Shown: positions 1 to 8,565 of the stretch, piece after piece
Layout of the letters: each line of letters begins with the position of its first letter
Numbering within the stretch: the first letter of the stretch is position 1
Origin: JBHENN01 sp046262015
Lineage (GTDB): Bacteria > Actinomycetota > CADDZG01 > WHSQ01
Direction of reading: 5' to 3'
Assembly: GCA_046262015.1 (NCBI GenBank)
Contig: JBHENN010000020.1
Location: 1 to 40,172 of the forward strand
DNA: 40,172 nt
The notes under the pieces: model-generated
What the model saw: the letters and a program-made list of their open reading frames with translations, nothing else
Database searches by the model: none
Told to the model about the DNA's origin: nothing
Made by a program: the position numbers and the translations under genes

Positions 1-3
1 GAG

Positions 4-9
4 TATCCT
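4..9 (+). promoter_or_regulatory. Possible -10 hexamer upstream of the zinc-ribbon gene
   Basis: TATCCT matches the TANNNT hexamer seen before many genes here. A start site about 7 nt downstream would give a leader of roughly 40 nt that includes the GGAGG ribosome site of the gene starting at 58. The -35 region lies outside the window. Confidence 0.3.
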
Positions 10-57
10 GAACGCCGGGTCCGGGTGGACCCTGAAGCATCCGTGAAGGAGGTGGGC

Positions 58-291
58 ATGCCTAAGCAATGGGAATCCAAGCCGATCGACCTCAGTGCCG
101 CACCGGCCGTGGAGAAGGGCCGCTCGCGTCTGAACAAGCGCCTGTACGAATGCTCCGACTGTGGGACCCGGATCACCGAGAAGAAGCTGGTCGAGGCCGG
201 GGGCCTCTGCCCCAAGGACGGCGCCTCGATGAGGCTTCTGGGCCGCGGGGAGAAGAGGCACCCGCTCGTCGGCTGGCTCAGGTCTCGCTGA
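58..291 (+). CDS. Small zinc-ribbon-like protein, function unknown
   Basis: A 77-residue basic, soluble protein. The ATG at 58 is chosen because GGAGG sits about 6 nt before it; the frame is open further upstream (25) but has no ribosome site there. Near residues 32-52 there is a CxxC pair (ECSDCG) followed by a Cys-Pro-Lys-Asp, resembling half of a treble-clef or zinc ribbon whose fourth ligand would be Asp rather than Cys. The last 14 nt overlap, tail to tail, the end of the MMPL gene on the other strand. I do not recognise a named family. A nucleic-acid or protein contact role would be typical for such a fold but is only inference. Confidence 0.65.
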   Translation: MPKQWESKPIDLSAAPAVEKGRSRLNKRLYECSDCGTRITEKKLVEAGGLCPKDGASMRLLGRGEKRHPLVGWLRSR

Positions 292-2455
292 TCCCGAAGC
301 GCTGATAGAGACGCCGTAAGGGCGCCGGCGCCCACCAGTTCGCCTCGCCGGCGAGCCTCATGAACGCCGGAACGAGGGTCGCCCGGATAAGGGTTGCGTC
401 CATCACCACCGCCAGCGTCAACCCGATTCCGAACAGCTTGATGAACGTGATGTGCGACGTGCTGAACGCGAGGAAGGTGACCGACAGCACGAGCGCGGCG
501 GCGGTCACTATGCGTCCGGTGCGCTCCAGCCCGAGGGCGACGGCCCCAGTGTTGTCACCACTGCGGTCGTGTTCCTCCTTGATGCGCGAGAGCAGGAAGA
601 CCTCGTAGTCCATCGACAGCCCGAACGCGATGCAGAACATGAGGATCGGCGTGTTCACGTCGAGCGTGCCCGTCGCTTCGAAGTCCAGCAAGCCCGCCCC
701 GTTGCCGTCCTGGAACACCCACACCATCGCACCGAAGGTCGCGGTCAGGCTTAGGAGGTTGAGCACGACGGCCTTGGCGGGTACGAGCAGGCTCCCGAAC
801 ATCAGGAACAGCAGGACGAACGTCGTGAGACCGATGATCACGCCCGCCAGCGGCAGCCCGCCGTAGATAGCGGCCTTCGTATCGGCGAGCCCGGCGGCAT
901 CTCCGCCGACCCACACCGGGAAGGGCGCGTCGATCGAGCGTACGCGCGTTATGAGGGCTTCGCCCTCGGGCGAGACCGGTTCCACCTTCGGAACCACGTT
1001 GAACCACGTGTGGCCTTCTCCCGCGAACCGGACCGAAGTCTCAGTGGGAGGCGCCAGTCTCCGGCCTTGCACGTAACTTCCGGTGAGTGCATCCACGCGG
1101 CTCACGTCCCGGTCGCGTGACACGCGCTCGGCGAACGCGGCGATGTCTTCGGTTCGGCGCGCCGGCGGTCCGTCCACCGCGACCACCACGCCGAAGGCGT
1201 CCCCCTCGTTCGAGGCGAAGTCGCGAGCGAGCTCCTCGGAGACTCGGCGCGCCGGGGCCTCCGCCGGAAGAACGCGCTCGTCGGGTAAGGCGAACCGCGC
1301 ATCGAGGAAGGGCGCGCCGAGCGCGAGCAGCAGCACGATCACGACGGTCGCTATCGAGACCGGCCTGCGCATCACCGATGTCGCCACCTTGTGCCAGAAC
1401 CCTTCTCCTACCGAGGCAGGCCGGCGCCGCCAGAGCTGCAGCTTGTCGACTCGGCGGCCAAGGAGAGCCAGCACCGCAGGCAAGCTGATGAGCGATGCCA
1501 CTGCGGCCATGAGCACCACGGCGATCCCCGCGTACGCGAACGAACGTAGGAAGTAGAGGGGGAACACCAGCAGCGCCGCCAGTGAGATGGCGACGGTCAA
1601 CGCGCTGAACGCGACCGTACGTCCCGCGGTCTCGACCGTGCGGACGAGCGCGGCATCGGGTTCCAGGCCTGCGGCCAGCTCTTCACGGAAGCGAGACACC
1701 ACGAGCAAGCTGTAATCGATGGCCAGGCCGAGACCGAGCGCGGTCGTGAGGTTGATCGAGAACACCGACACTTCGGTGACCGACGCGATGAGTGACAGGG
1801 AAAGGAAGGTCCCGAGGATCGCAAGCACGCCGACCGCCAGAGGCAGCAGCGCCGCGACGACACTGCCGAAGATCACAACGAGCAGCACGAGGGTGACGGG
1901 CAGCGCGATGGACTCGGCGCGCGCCAGGTCGGTTTCGATCGTCTCCGCGACCTCGTTGAACACCTGGGTGGTCCCGCCGATCCCGACCGAGATCGGGCCG
2001 CGGTCGCCTTCGAACTCTTCGACGATCGCGTCGGCCGTGGCATCGACCTGGTCTTCGTCACCCGCGAGTCGTAGCAGCGCAAGGGCCTTGTCGCCGTCCT
2101 CGCTCTTCAGCGGCGGCGGACGCCCCGCGGACCAGTAGGAGATGGCTTGCGCGACGCCGTCGTGACGGGCGAGAGTGGCGGTCAGCTCCGCGCCGGCTTG
2201 GGCCACCGGGCGGTCGTCGACACCGCCGCGGCGCGCTCGCACGACCATGACGAGGTCGACCGCTCCCGCATCGAACTCGTCTTTCAGCAACTCCGCGGCG
2301 CGCGTCGATTCGGCCGCGGGGTCCTCGAACCCTCCCGACGAGAGCTTGTCGAAGACGCCCCCGCCGATCACCCCCGCGACCCCGAGGAAGACGACGGTCA
2401 CGGCCACCAGGAGGCCTCGCCGGCGGACCGCGAGATGGCCCAGACGGGTGAACAC
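278..2455 (-). CDS. MMPL/RND-family membrane transporter
   Basis: A 725-residue exporter with the duplicated RND architecture: one N-terminal membrane helix, an extracytoplasmic loop, a 5-6 helix bundle, then the same again. The paired MMPL motifs are visible: GLGLAIDYSLLVVSR in the first half and AFGLSMDYEVFLLSR in the second, with the usual intramembrane Asp. Actinobacterial members export lipids, siderophores or drugs; the substrate is not evident. GTG at 2455 is preferred because GGGAGG lies 4 nt upstream; an in-frame ATG at 2485 exists, but the likely promoter hexamer (2488-2493) would start the transcript downstream of it. The frame stays open to 3826 only because of GC bias. Divergent from tetR, which probably represses it. 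Confidence 0.9.
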   Translation of the reverse strand: MFTRLGHLAVRRRGLLVAVTVVFLGVAGVIGGGVFDKLSSGGFEDPAAESTRAAELLKDEFDAGAVDLVMVVRARRGGVDDRPVAQAGAELTATLARHDGVAQAISYWSAGRPPPLKSEDGDKALALLRLAGDEDQVDATADAIVEEFEGDRGPISVGIGGTTQVFNEVAETIETDLARAESIALPVTLVLLVVIFGSVVAALLPLAVGVLAILGTFLSLSLIASVTEVSVFSINLTTALGLGLAIDYSLLVVSRFREELAAGLEPDAALVRTVETAGRTVAFSALTVAISLAALLVFPLYFLRSFAYAGIAVVLMAAVASLISLPAVLALLGRRVDKLQLWRRRPASVGEGFWHKVATSVMRRPVSIATVVIVLLLALGAPFLDARFALPDERVLPAEAPARRVSEELARDFASNEGDAFGVVVAVDGPPARRTEDIAAFAERVSRDRDVSRVDALTGSYVQGRRLAPPTETSVRFAGEGHTWFNVVPKVEPVSPEGEALITRVRSIDAPFPVWVGGDAAGLADTKAAIYGGLPLAGVIIGLTTFVLLFLMFGSLLVPAKAVVLNLLSLTATFGAMVWVFQDGNGAGLLDFEATGTLDVNTPILMFCIAFGLSMDYEVFLLSRIKEEHDRSGDNTGAVALGLERTGRIVTAAALVLSVTFLAFSTSHITFIKLFGIGLTLAVVMDATLIRATLVPAFMRLAGEANWWAPAPLRRLYQRFGISET

Positions 2456-2476
2456 GGCGCCTCCCTCTCTGTAAAC

Positions 2477-2526
2477 TAACGGCATGAAACGTATCAACCG
2501 GAACCTTACGGCCGTTAACCTATATC
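2477..2526. promoter_or_regulatory. MMPL/tetR divergent promoter region with candidate TetR operator
   Basis: A perfect 7-bp inverted repeat, TAACGGC at 2477-2483 and GCCGTTA at 2511-2517, flanks the likely MMPL -10 (minus-strand TACGTT at 2493-2488), so that one arm falls near its start site and the other near its -35. The right arm is itself part of a near-palindrome TTACGGCCGTTA (2506-2517). TATATC at 2521-2526 could be the tetR -10. Binding of the adjacent TetR here is inference. Confidence 0.4.
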
Positions 2527-2560
2527 TCCGGGCCGCGCGCTGGCAAGGGGGACGCTCGAG

Positions 2561-3211
2561 ATGACCGCCACGGCACGTCGCCGCCGGAGTCCCCGCGGCC
2601 AGGGCGCCCGCCTCCGGGGTGAGCTGATCGCCGCGGCCACCGAGCTGCTCGCCCGACTGGGCGACGCCGAGCGTCTGTCGATCCGGGCGGTTGCCACCGC
2701 GGCCGGGGTCACCCCGCCCTCGCTGTACCGGCACTTCGACGACAAGCAAGCGCTCCTGCGGGCGGTCCTCGAGGAGCGCTTCGCCGAGTTCGAGCGTTTC
2801 CAGGCCGAGGCCGACGCCGGCGCCGCGGATCCCTTCGATGCGCTGCGCCGGCGCTGCCGCGCCTACCTCCGCTTCGCCGAGGAGCACCCCGGGCACTACC
2901 GCGTCCTCTTCGGCGCCGCCGGGTTGGGGTCCGAGCTGGGGACTGACGTGCGGGGCCATCCAGGGGCCCAGGCGTTCTTCGGGTTGGTCGGAGCCGTCCA
3001 GCGCTGTCTCGATGCGGGCGCCCCTGTCGAGGGCGACAGCTTCGTCCTCGCGGTGGAGCTGTGGGCGCTGGTGCACGGTCTGGTCGACCTGCACAACACG
3101 CGGCCCGGCTTCCCATGGCCCCCGCTGGTGGCCGTGACCGATGCCGCGCGCGCCCACATGGGATTGGACGGGCCCGCGCACTCCACCGACATCGCGCCGG
3201 GCGAGCGCTAG
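2561..3211 (+). CDS. TetR-family transcriptional regulator
   Basis: A 216-residue regulator. A basic N-terminal tail is followed by the TetR helix-turn-helix at about residues 22-68, with the characteristic LSIRAVATAAGVTPPSLYRHF recognition segment (written here from residue 45 on). The C-terminal ligand domain resembles the WHG-type TetR_C class, with the EHPGHYRVLF and WALVHGLVDL segments typical of it. AAGGGGG lies 9 nt before the ATG. It is divergent from the MMPL exporter, the usual layout for a local repressor responding to an exported compound, and its stop codon is 9 nt before the cyclase-domain gene. Confidence 0.88.
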   Translation: MTATARRRRSPRGQGARLRGELIAAATELLARLGDAERLSIRAVATAAGVTPPSLYRHFDDKQALLRAVLEERFAEFERFQAEADAGAADPFDALRRRCRAYLRFAEEHPGHYRVLFGAAGLGSELGTDVRGHPGAQAFFGLVGAVQRCLDAGAPVEGDSFVLAVELWALVHGLVDLHNTRPGFPWPPLVAVTDAARAHMGLDGPAHSTDIAPGER

Positions 3212-3214
3212 GGT
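3209..3214 (+). promoter_or_regulatory. Candidate leaderless promoter -10 (TAGGGT) for the cyclase-domain gene
   Basis: TAGGGT starts with the TAG stop codon of tetR and ends 6 nt before the GTG at 3221, which has no Shine-Dalgarno. This spacing recurs at many genes in the window and suggests that the gene can be transcribed from its own leaderless promoter in addition to read-through from tetR. Confidence 0.4.
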
Positions 3215-3220
3215 TCGGTC

Positions 3221-6200
3221 GTGGCGCAGGATCGCTTCGCCGAGGGCACCGTCACCGTCCTCTTCACCGACGTCGAGGGCTCGACCGGGCTGGGGGAACG
3301 GGCGGGGGACATATCGGCGCGCCGCATCCTGCGGGCCCACGACGATCTGATCCGCGTCCGGGTCGAGGAGCACGGCGGACGCGAGATCAAGTCGCTGGGA
3401 GACGGGTTCATGGTCGCGTTCCCGTCCGCGCGCCGGGCCGTCGAGTGCGCGGTCGCGATCCAGCGCGCGCTCCACGAAGTGAGCAGAGGGTCCGCCGACG
3501 ACGCCCTGCGTGTGCGGATGGGCCTCAACGCAGGCGAGGCGATCCACGAAGGCGGCGACCTCTTCGGCTCGGCGGTCAGCGCCGCCGCGCGCATCTCGGA
3601 CAAGGCGCGCGGCGGCGAGATCCTCGTGTCCGAGGTGGTGAAGGCGCTGATCGGGACGCACGGGGACCTCGACTTCAAGGACCGCGGGCGCGTACGCCTG
3701 AAGGGTTTCGAAGACAGATGGCGCCTGTACGAGGTCGTCTGGCAGCAAGGATCCGAGGGCGCGCCGGGTTCGGATCGAACCCCGTTCGTCGGTCGTCAGG
3801 AGGAGCGGGCCGCGCTCCGCAAGCATCTCGAACGCCTCGCGCAGGGCCGCGGCGGGCTCGTGATGATCGGCGGCGAGCCCGGCGTCGGCAAGACCCGCAT
3901 CGCCGAGGAGATCGCCCTCGAAGCCCAGGCGCGCGACTTCCGCGCGCTCACGGGCCGCTGCTACGAGATGGACTCGCCGCCCCCGTACCTCCCCTTCATC
4001 GAGCTCTTAGAGGCGGCCTCGAGGGAGGTGGACAAGGAGACCTTCCGGATCGCGCTCGGCGATGCCGCGGGCGAGGTGGCGAAGGTGATGCCCCAGCTTC
4101 GGAACATGTACTCGGACCTCCCGCCGCCGCTGGACCTTCCTCCCGAGCAGGAGCGTCGTTACCTCTTCAACAGCATCTCCGAGTTCGTCACGCGCGCCGC
4201 GGCCACGACGCCCCTGGTGGTGGTGCTCGACGACCTGCACTGGGCGGACGAGTCGAGCCTTCTCCTGCTCCAACACATCGCCCAGGGCCTCGAGGAGACA
4301 GGCGTGCTGATCCTCGGGACCTACCGGGATGTGGAGCTCGACGCGGAGCGTCCCCTCGCGGCCGCGCTCGACAATCTCGTGCGCCGGCGCCTCGCGCATC
4401 GGATGACGCTCAAGCGGCTGTCCCTCGAGGGGGTCGAGGCGATGCTGACCAAGCTCGGAGGGCAGGCGCCCCCCGACGTGCTCGTCGACGCGATCTTCAA
4501 GGAGACCGACGGCAACGCGTTCTTCGTCGAAGAGGTGTATCGACATCTGCTCGAGGAGGGGCGCCTCTTCGGGTCTGACGGCCGCTGGCGCGCCGACCTG
4601 AGCATCGAGGAGCTCGAGGTGCCCGAAGGGGTTCGTCTGGTGATCGGCCGCCGCTTGCAGCGGGTCGCGGAGCCGACCCGCAAGGCGCTGACCGTCGCGG
4701 CGGTGATCGGTCGCACGTTCCCCTTCGACCTGCTCGAGATGGTCGGCGAGGTCGAGGGTGACGAGCTTCTCGACGCGGTGGACGAAGCGCAGCAGAGCCA
4801 CCTCGTAGTTCCCGCGGGTGGCAGCGCGGAGCCGCATTTCAGCTTCGTGCACGAGCTGATCCGTCAAACCCTCCTCGCCCAGGTCGCCGCACCGCGCCGG
4901 CAGCGGCTGCACCTGCGGGTCGGTGAGGCGATGGAGAGGTTCTACGCCGGCCGCGAGAGCGACCGGGCGGTGGAACTGGCCCATCACTTCTACCAGGCGG
5001 GCGCGGCAGCCGATCCGGCCACGACCGTTCGCTACATGACGCTCGCGGGCGAAGGCGCCCTCAACGCGGCGGCGTTCGAGGACGCGCTGCGATTCTTCAA
5101 AGAAGCCATAGCGCTCCTCGACGAGAGCGCCGAAGAAGAGCGTGCCGCCCTTGACGTCAAGCTCGGCAGCGCTCTGCGCAGCCTGGGACGGCTCGACGAA
5201 GGCCTCGCCGAATGGCGCCGCGCGCTCGACTTCTACCTCGCACGCGGGGACAAGGAGAAGGTCGCCGCCATCGCGGTGGAGAGCGCGGTCCAGGTCGGGT
5301 GGGCCGGCCGCTGGGAAGAGGCGGTCGAGATGGCGGCCCTGGGGCTGCAGGCGGTCGGCGAAGGCTTCGCGCCCGAGCGCTGTCGTCTGCTCGGGATCGG
5401 CGGTCTCGCGCTCTCATGGGCGGGCCAGTACGAGATCGCAAAGTCGATGATCGAAGAGGCCCTGGCTCTCGCCCCTACGCTCGAGGACGAGACGCAGCTC
5501 GGGGCCGCGCTCACAGCCAAGTCGGCCCACTCCTATGCCTACGTGCACCTCGACGACGCGGTGGGGGCAGGCCGCGAGGCGTGTGACATCCTCCGGCGTC
5601 AGGGCGATCTGTGGACGCTCGTAACCGCCCTCGGTTTCCTCGCATTCTCGTTGCTCTTCCTGTACCGGCTCGAAGAAGCCGAGGAGGTGGTGGCCGAACT
5701 GGGGCCCTTGGCCTACAAGCTCGGGCATGGGGGCGGGATGATGTTCGCTCACCGCATGAGCTCGATATCCACCCACATCCGGGATCCGGACCCCGAGCGG
5801 TTGGAGCAGGGCGCGTACGAGGACCACGCCCTGTGCGAGAAGCACCAATTGCCGTGGACCGCCCAGTCCTACATCCTCTTGGGGCGCGCCGAGTTCTGCA
5901 AGGGCGAGCTGGAGGATGCGTGGAAGCACCTCGAGCTCGGCGTGGCTCAAGACCCCCCCGGCGCGCTGTACGGATGGGGCCTCGGTCAGCTCTTCCTCTA
6001 TCGTGCGCTGGCCGATCCGCCGGCCGCGCGGGCGATGGTCGATGTCGTCATGGCCGACCTTCCCGAGCCGGGCGCGCCCGCGACGATGGGACGCTGGATC
6101 CGCGCTCTCTACGCAGCCGAGGGGTTCGCCGTCATGGGCGACGAGGTCCGCTGCAAGGAGCTGTACCCGACCGTTTCGGAGCTGCTCGAGTCGGGCATCC

Positions 6201-6505
6201 TGGCCCGCTTCGACGGCGCGGTGGTCCCCGCGGTTGCGGGGTTGGTGGCCGCCGTGGCCGGCGATCTCGAGATGGCCGACCGACACCTGCGCGCCGCCGA
6301 GAGCACGGCCGAGATGTACCCCGATTCCGTCGAGCGGCACGACACGCGGCGGATGCGGGCGCAGATGCTCCTGCGGCGCGACGGCCCCGGCGACCGCGCC
6401 GAGGCGCGTCGTCTTCTCGAAGAAGCGGCGGCGTTCTATCGGACGCGCGGTTTCATCATGAACGAGCGCATCGTCGACGACCTCCTGGCGGGCGTGCCGG
6501 CCTAA
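3221..6505 (+). CDS. Class III cyclase-domain / AAA ATPase / TPR signalling protein
   Basis: A 1094-residue soluble multidomain protein. Residues 10-170 form a class III nucleotide cyclase homology domain: metal-binding Asp in FTDVEGST (D17) and LGDGF (D61) are present, but the transition-state Asn of the VNxAAR motif is Ser (S120), with R124 kept. Residues 188-450 are a STAND/AAA-type ATPase with Walker A GEPGVGKT (218-225) and Walker B VVLDDLHWADE (D337, D338). About residues 560-1090 are helical TPR-like repeats. No LuxR helix-turn-helix is seen at the C terminus, unlike MalT/LuxR-type STAND regulators. Such proteins are abundant in actinobacteria and mycobacteria; their signals are mostly unknown. 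The domain may bind rather than make cyclic nucleotide. GTG start, no ribosome site. Confidence 0.88.
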   Translation: MAQDRFAEGTVTVLFTDVEGSTGLGERAGDISARRILRAHDDLIRVRVEEHGGREIKSLGDGFMVAFPSARRAVECAVAIQRALHEVSRGSADDALRVRMGLNAGEAIHEGGDLFGSAVSAAARISDKARGGEILVSEVVKALIGTHGDLDFKDRGRVRLKGFEDRWRLYEVVWQQGSEGAPGSDRTPFVGRQEERAALRKHLERLAQGRGGLVMIGGEPGVGKTRIAEEIALEAQARDFRALTGRCYEMDSPPPYLPFIELLEAASREVDKETFRIALGDAAGEVAKVMPQLRNMYSDLPPPLDLPPEQERRYLFNSISEFVTRAAATTPLVVVLDDLHWADESSLLLLQHIAQGLEETGVLILGTYRDVELDAERPLAAALDNLVRRRLAHRMTLKRLSLEGVEAMLTKLGGQAPPDVLVDAIFKETDGNAFFVEEVYRHLLEEGRLFGSDGRWRADLSIEELEVPEGVRLVIGRRLQRVAEPTRKALTVAAVIGRTFPFDLLEMVGEVEGDELLDAVDEAQQSHLVVPAGGSAEPHFSFVHELIRQTLLAQVAAPRRQRLHLRVGEAMERFYAGRESDRAVELAHHFYQAGAAADPATTVRYMTLAGEGALNAAAFEDALRFFKEAIALLDESAEEERAALDVKLGSALRSLGRLDEGLAEWRRALDFYLARGDKEKVAAIAVESAVQVGWAGRWEEAVEMAALGLQAVGEGFAPERCRLLGIGGLALSWAGQYEIAKSMIEEALALAPTLEDETQLGAALTAKSAHSYAYVHLDDAVGAGREACDILRRQGDLWTLVTALGFLAFSLLFLYRLEEAEEVVAELGPLAYKLGHGGGMMFAHRMSSISTHIRDPDPERLEQGAYEDHALCEKHQLPWTAQSYILLGRAEFCKGELEDAWKHLELGVAQDPPGALYGWGLGQLFLYRALADPPAARAMVDVVMADLPEPGAPATMGRWIRALYAAEGFAVMGDEVRCKELYPTVSELLESGILARFDGAVVPAVAGLVAAVAGDLEMADRHLRAAESTAEMYPDSVERHDTRRMRAQMLLRRDGPGDRAEARRLLEEAAAFYRTRGFIMNERIVDDLLAGVPA

Positions 6506-6573
6506 GAGGGTCGGCGGCTCCGCTCGGTGCCTCACGGGGGGATGCGGTGCGAGGAGCTCAGGGCGGCCCGGGG

Positions 6574-7695
6574 CTAGGGGTCGTCACGTTCGACGATCAG
6601 TTGGCGGGGCGCGTGGTGAGCACCCAGGCGCTCCGCGACGAAGGCGCGCACCTCCTCGAGCGACGGCGCGCGGGCGCCTTCGTGCAGGGAGATCCGGGCG
6701 ACCGTGCGCCGACCCAGCTCGGGATCGGCGACCCCTTCGATCGAGACCCGGCGGACGGCAGGATGCTCGGCGAGGGCCTCCTCTACGCGGCGCGGCGCCA
6801 CTTTGTGGCCCCCGGAGACGATGACGTCGTCGACCCTGCCCAGCACGACGAGTCGTCCGTCGTCGTCGATCTCGCCGCGGTCGTTCGTGATGAAACGTCC
6901 GTCCACGAGGGCCCGGCGCGTGGAGTCGTGGTCCAGCCGGTAGCCGTGCATGAGCGTCGGCGCCGCTATGGCGATGACGCCGTCGGGGGTCAACGACACG
7001 TGCACTTCGGGAAGCGGGGCTCCGTCGTAGACGACGCCACCGCACGTCTCGGTCATCCCGTACGTCGTGATCACGTGTGCTCCCGCCGCCCGTGCTTGCT
7101 CGATGGGCGCGGCGTCGGCGCGGTCGCCGCCGACCAGGATGGTCTGAAAGCGCGTGAGATCCACGTCCGACGCCAGCAGCCGCGTGAGCATGGTCGGCAC
7201 GACCGAGACGAAGCCGGTCGCCGCGTCCGAGCCGATCTCGTCGGGATCGAACCGACCGTGGACGACGGCCCGGGCCCCCAGTGTCCGGGACCTGACCAGG
7301 GTCATGAACCCGCCGACCTGCCAGGGCGGCAAGCAGCAGAGCCATCGGTCCCCGTCGCGGGCACCCACCGCGTCATTGGTGATCCGGGCGGCGGCATCCA
7401 GCGCGGCCCAGCCCAGCTCGACCCCCTTGGGCGCGCCTGTGGTCCCCGAAGTCGCGAGCACCACCGCCACCTCGGGGTCCACGGGGAGCGCGCCCGGAAG
7501 GCGATCCACCCCCTCTTCGGTCACGAGCCGATCCGGTCTGAAGCGCGTGAGCAGCGCGCGCAGCGCGCTCTCGGGTAGGTGCGGATCGAGCGGGAGGGCC
7601 GTCCCGCCTGTCTCCCACACGCGCTCCAGGCCGTCGGACAGCGCGGGTCGGGGCAGCTTCAGTGCGACGAGCTCCCCGGTTCCGGTGGCGGGCAT
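6574..7695 (-). CDS. menE: o-Succinylbenzoate--CoA ligase (MenE)
   Basis: An ANL-superfamily adenylating enzyme of 373 residues that would activate o-succinylbenzoate to its CoA thioester in menaquinone synthesis. Seen: the P-loop TSGTTGAPKG (residues 82-91), the A5 motif TYGMTETCGG, the YRTGD-equivalent region (ITNDRGE) and the hinge GRVDDVIVSGGHKV. The C terminus stops at LIVERDDP, just where the A10 segment with the adenylation lysine (usually LPRxxxGKxxR) is expected; no other frame downstream restores it. It is divergent from menB and short like other actinobacterial MenE proteins. The ATG is 7 nt after a TACGGT hexamer and has no Shine-Dalgarno. Confidence 0.88.
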   Translation of the reverse strand: MPATGTGELVALKLPRPALSDGLERVWETGGTALPLDPHLPESALRALLTRFRPDRLVTEEGVDRLPGALPVDPEVAVVLATSGTTGAPKGVELGWAALDAAARITNDAVGARDGDRWLCCLPPWQVGGFMTLVRSRTLGARAVVHGRFDPDEIGSDAATGFVSVVPTMLTRLLASDVDLTRFQTILVGGDRADAAPIEQARAAGAHVITTYGMTETCGGVVYDGAPLPEVHVSLTPDGVIAIAAPTLMHGYRLDHDSTRRALVDGRFITNDRGEIDDDGRLVVLGRVDDVIVSGGHKVAPRRVEEALAEHPAVRRVSIEGVADPELGRRTVARISLHEGARAPSLEEVRAFVAERLGAHHAPRQLIVERDDP

Positions 7696-7701
7696 AGCTG
7701 C

Positions 7702-7708
7702 TACCGTA
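7702..7708. promoter_or_regulatory. Overlapping bidirectional -10 elements between menE and menB
   Basis: TACCGT on the plus strand (7702-7707) and TACGGT on the minus strand (7708-7703) share the same near-palindrome. The minus-strand copy is exactly 7 nt before the menE ATG, indicating a leaderless menE transcript. The plus-strand copy would start menB RNA near 7714, leaving a leader of about 35 nt with an AGGAG site. Confidence 0.4.
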
Positions 7709-7727
7709 GCCGCACGATTCGAGTATC

Positions 7728-7744
7728 CACTCAGGAGTGATCGC
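7728..7744 (+). promoter_or_regulatory. MerR-palindrome-like element and ribosome site before menB
   Basis: CACTC (7728-7732), two bases, then GAGTGATCGC (7735-7744). The right half is identical to one arm of the palindrome on the promoter of the MerR gene at 14 kb, and the inner five bases of the left arm are also there. The AGGAG inside it is the probable menB ribosome site, so binding here could block menB translation or elongation. Regulatory meaning is inference. Confidence 0.3.
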
Positions 7745-7748
7745 TTAG

Positions 7749-8561
7749 ATGGAATGGCGCCCCGGCGAGGACTACGAGGACATCATCTACGAGACCGCGG
7801 AGGGCATCGCCAAGATCACGATCAACCGGCCCGAGGTGCGGAACGCGTTCCGCCCTCAGACGCTGTTCGAGCTGTCCCGGGCGTTCGAGACGGCGCGCGA
7901 CGATCCGAAGGTCGGCGTGGTCATCTTGACCGGCGCGGGGGACAAGGCGTTCTGCTCGGGAGGCGACCAGCGGGTACGCGGCGATGACGGCTACGTCGGA
8001 GACGATGGGATCGGCCGGCTCAACGTGTTGGACCTTCAGGTCCAGATCAGGCGGCTTCCCAAGCCGGTGATCGCGATGGTCGCGGGTTACGCGATCGGAG
8101 GCGGACACGTGCTCCACATCGTTTGCGACCTGACGATCGCGGCCGAGAACGGCCGCTTCGGTCAGACCGGCCCCAAGGTCGGTTCCTTCGACGGAGGCTA
8201 CGGCGCGGGGCTGCTCGCGCGCATGGTCGGACACAAGAAGGCACGCGAGATCTGGTATCTGTGCCGCGAGTACACCGCGCAGGAGGCGCTCGACATGGGG
8301 CTGATCAATGCGGTCGTCCCCCTGGAGCGGCTGGAAGAGGAAACGGTCGCGTGGGATCGACGCATGCTGGAGATGAGCCCTCTGGCGTTGCGCTTGCTCA
8401 AGGCGGCTTTCAATGCCGACACCGACGGTCTGGCCGGCATCCAGCAGTTGGCCGGTGACGCGACCCTTCTCTTCTACATGAGTGAGGAAGCCCAGGAGGG
8501 CCGGGACGCGTATCTCGAGAAGCGTCAGCCTCGCTTCGACCGCTTCCCGCATCGTCCTTGA
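7749..8561 (+). CDS. menB: 1,4-Dihydroxy-2-naphthoyl-CoA synthase (MenB)
   Basis: A crotonase-fold enzyme of 270 residues that cyclises o-succinylbenzoyl-CoA to DHNA-CoA. It has the typical MenB opening (DIIYE...IAKITINRPEVRNAF), the oxyanion-hole segments FCSGGDQ (68-73) and GYAIGGGH (113-120), the diagnostic FGQTGPKVGSFDGGYG stretch (137-152) that separates MenB from other enoyl-CoA hydratases, and the conserved C-terminal EGRDAYLEKRQPRF. Length is normal. AGGAG precedes the ATG by about 11 nt. It heads the plus-strand menB-menA-menC-menD operon. Confidence 0.95.
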   Translation: MEWRPGEDYEDIIYETAEGIAKITINRPEVRNAFRPQTLFELSRAFETARDDPKVGVVILTGAGDKAFCSGGDQRVRGDDGYVGDDGIGRLNVLDLQVQIRRLPKPVIAMVAGYAIGGGHVLHIVCDLTIAAENGRFGQTGPKVGSFDGGYGAGLLARMVGHKKAREIWYLCREYTAQEALDMGLINAVVPLERLEEETVAWDRRMLEMSPLALRLLKAAFNADTDGLAGIQQLAGDATLLFYMSEEAQEGRDAYLEKRQPRFDRFPHRP

Positions 8562-8565
8562 ATCG

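Noticed and set aside
2486..3826. N-terminal extension of the MMPL frame up to 3826
   Set aside because: It is antisense to tetR and the cyclase gene, and a good ribosome site marks GTG 2455.
5611..7578. 655-residue plus-strand frame spanning the cyclase-gene end and menE
   Set aside because: Arg/Gly/Ala-rich composition, no domain, and it runs through two genes with recognised motifs.
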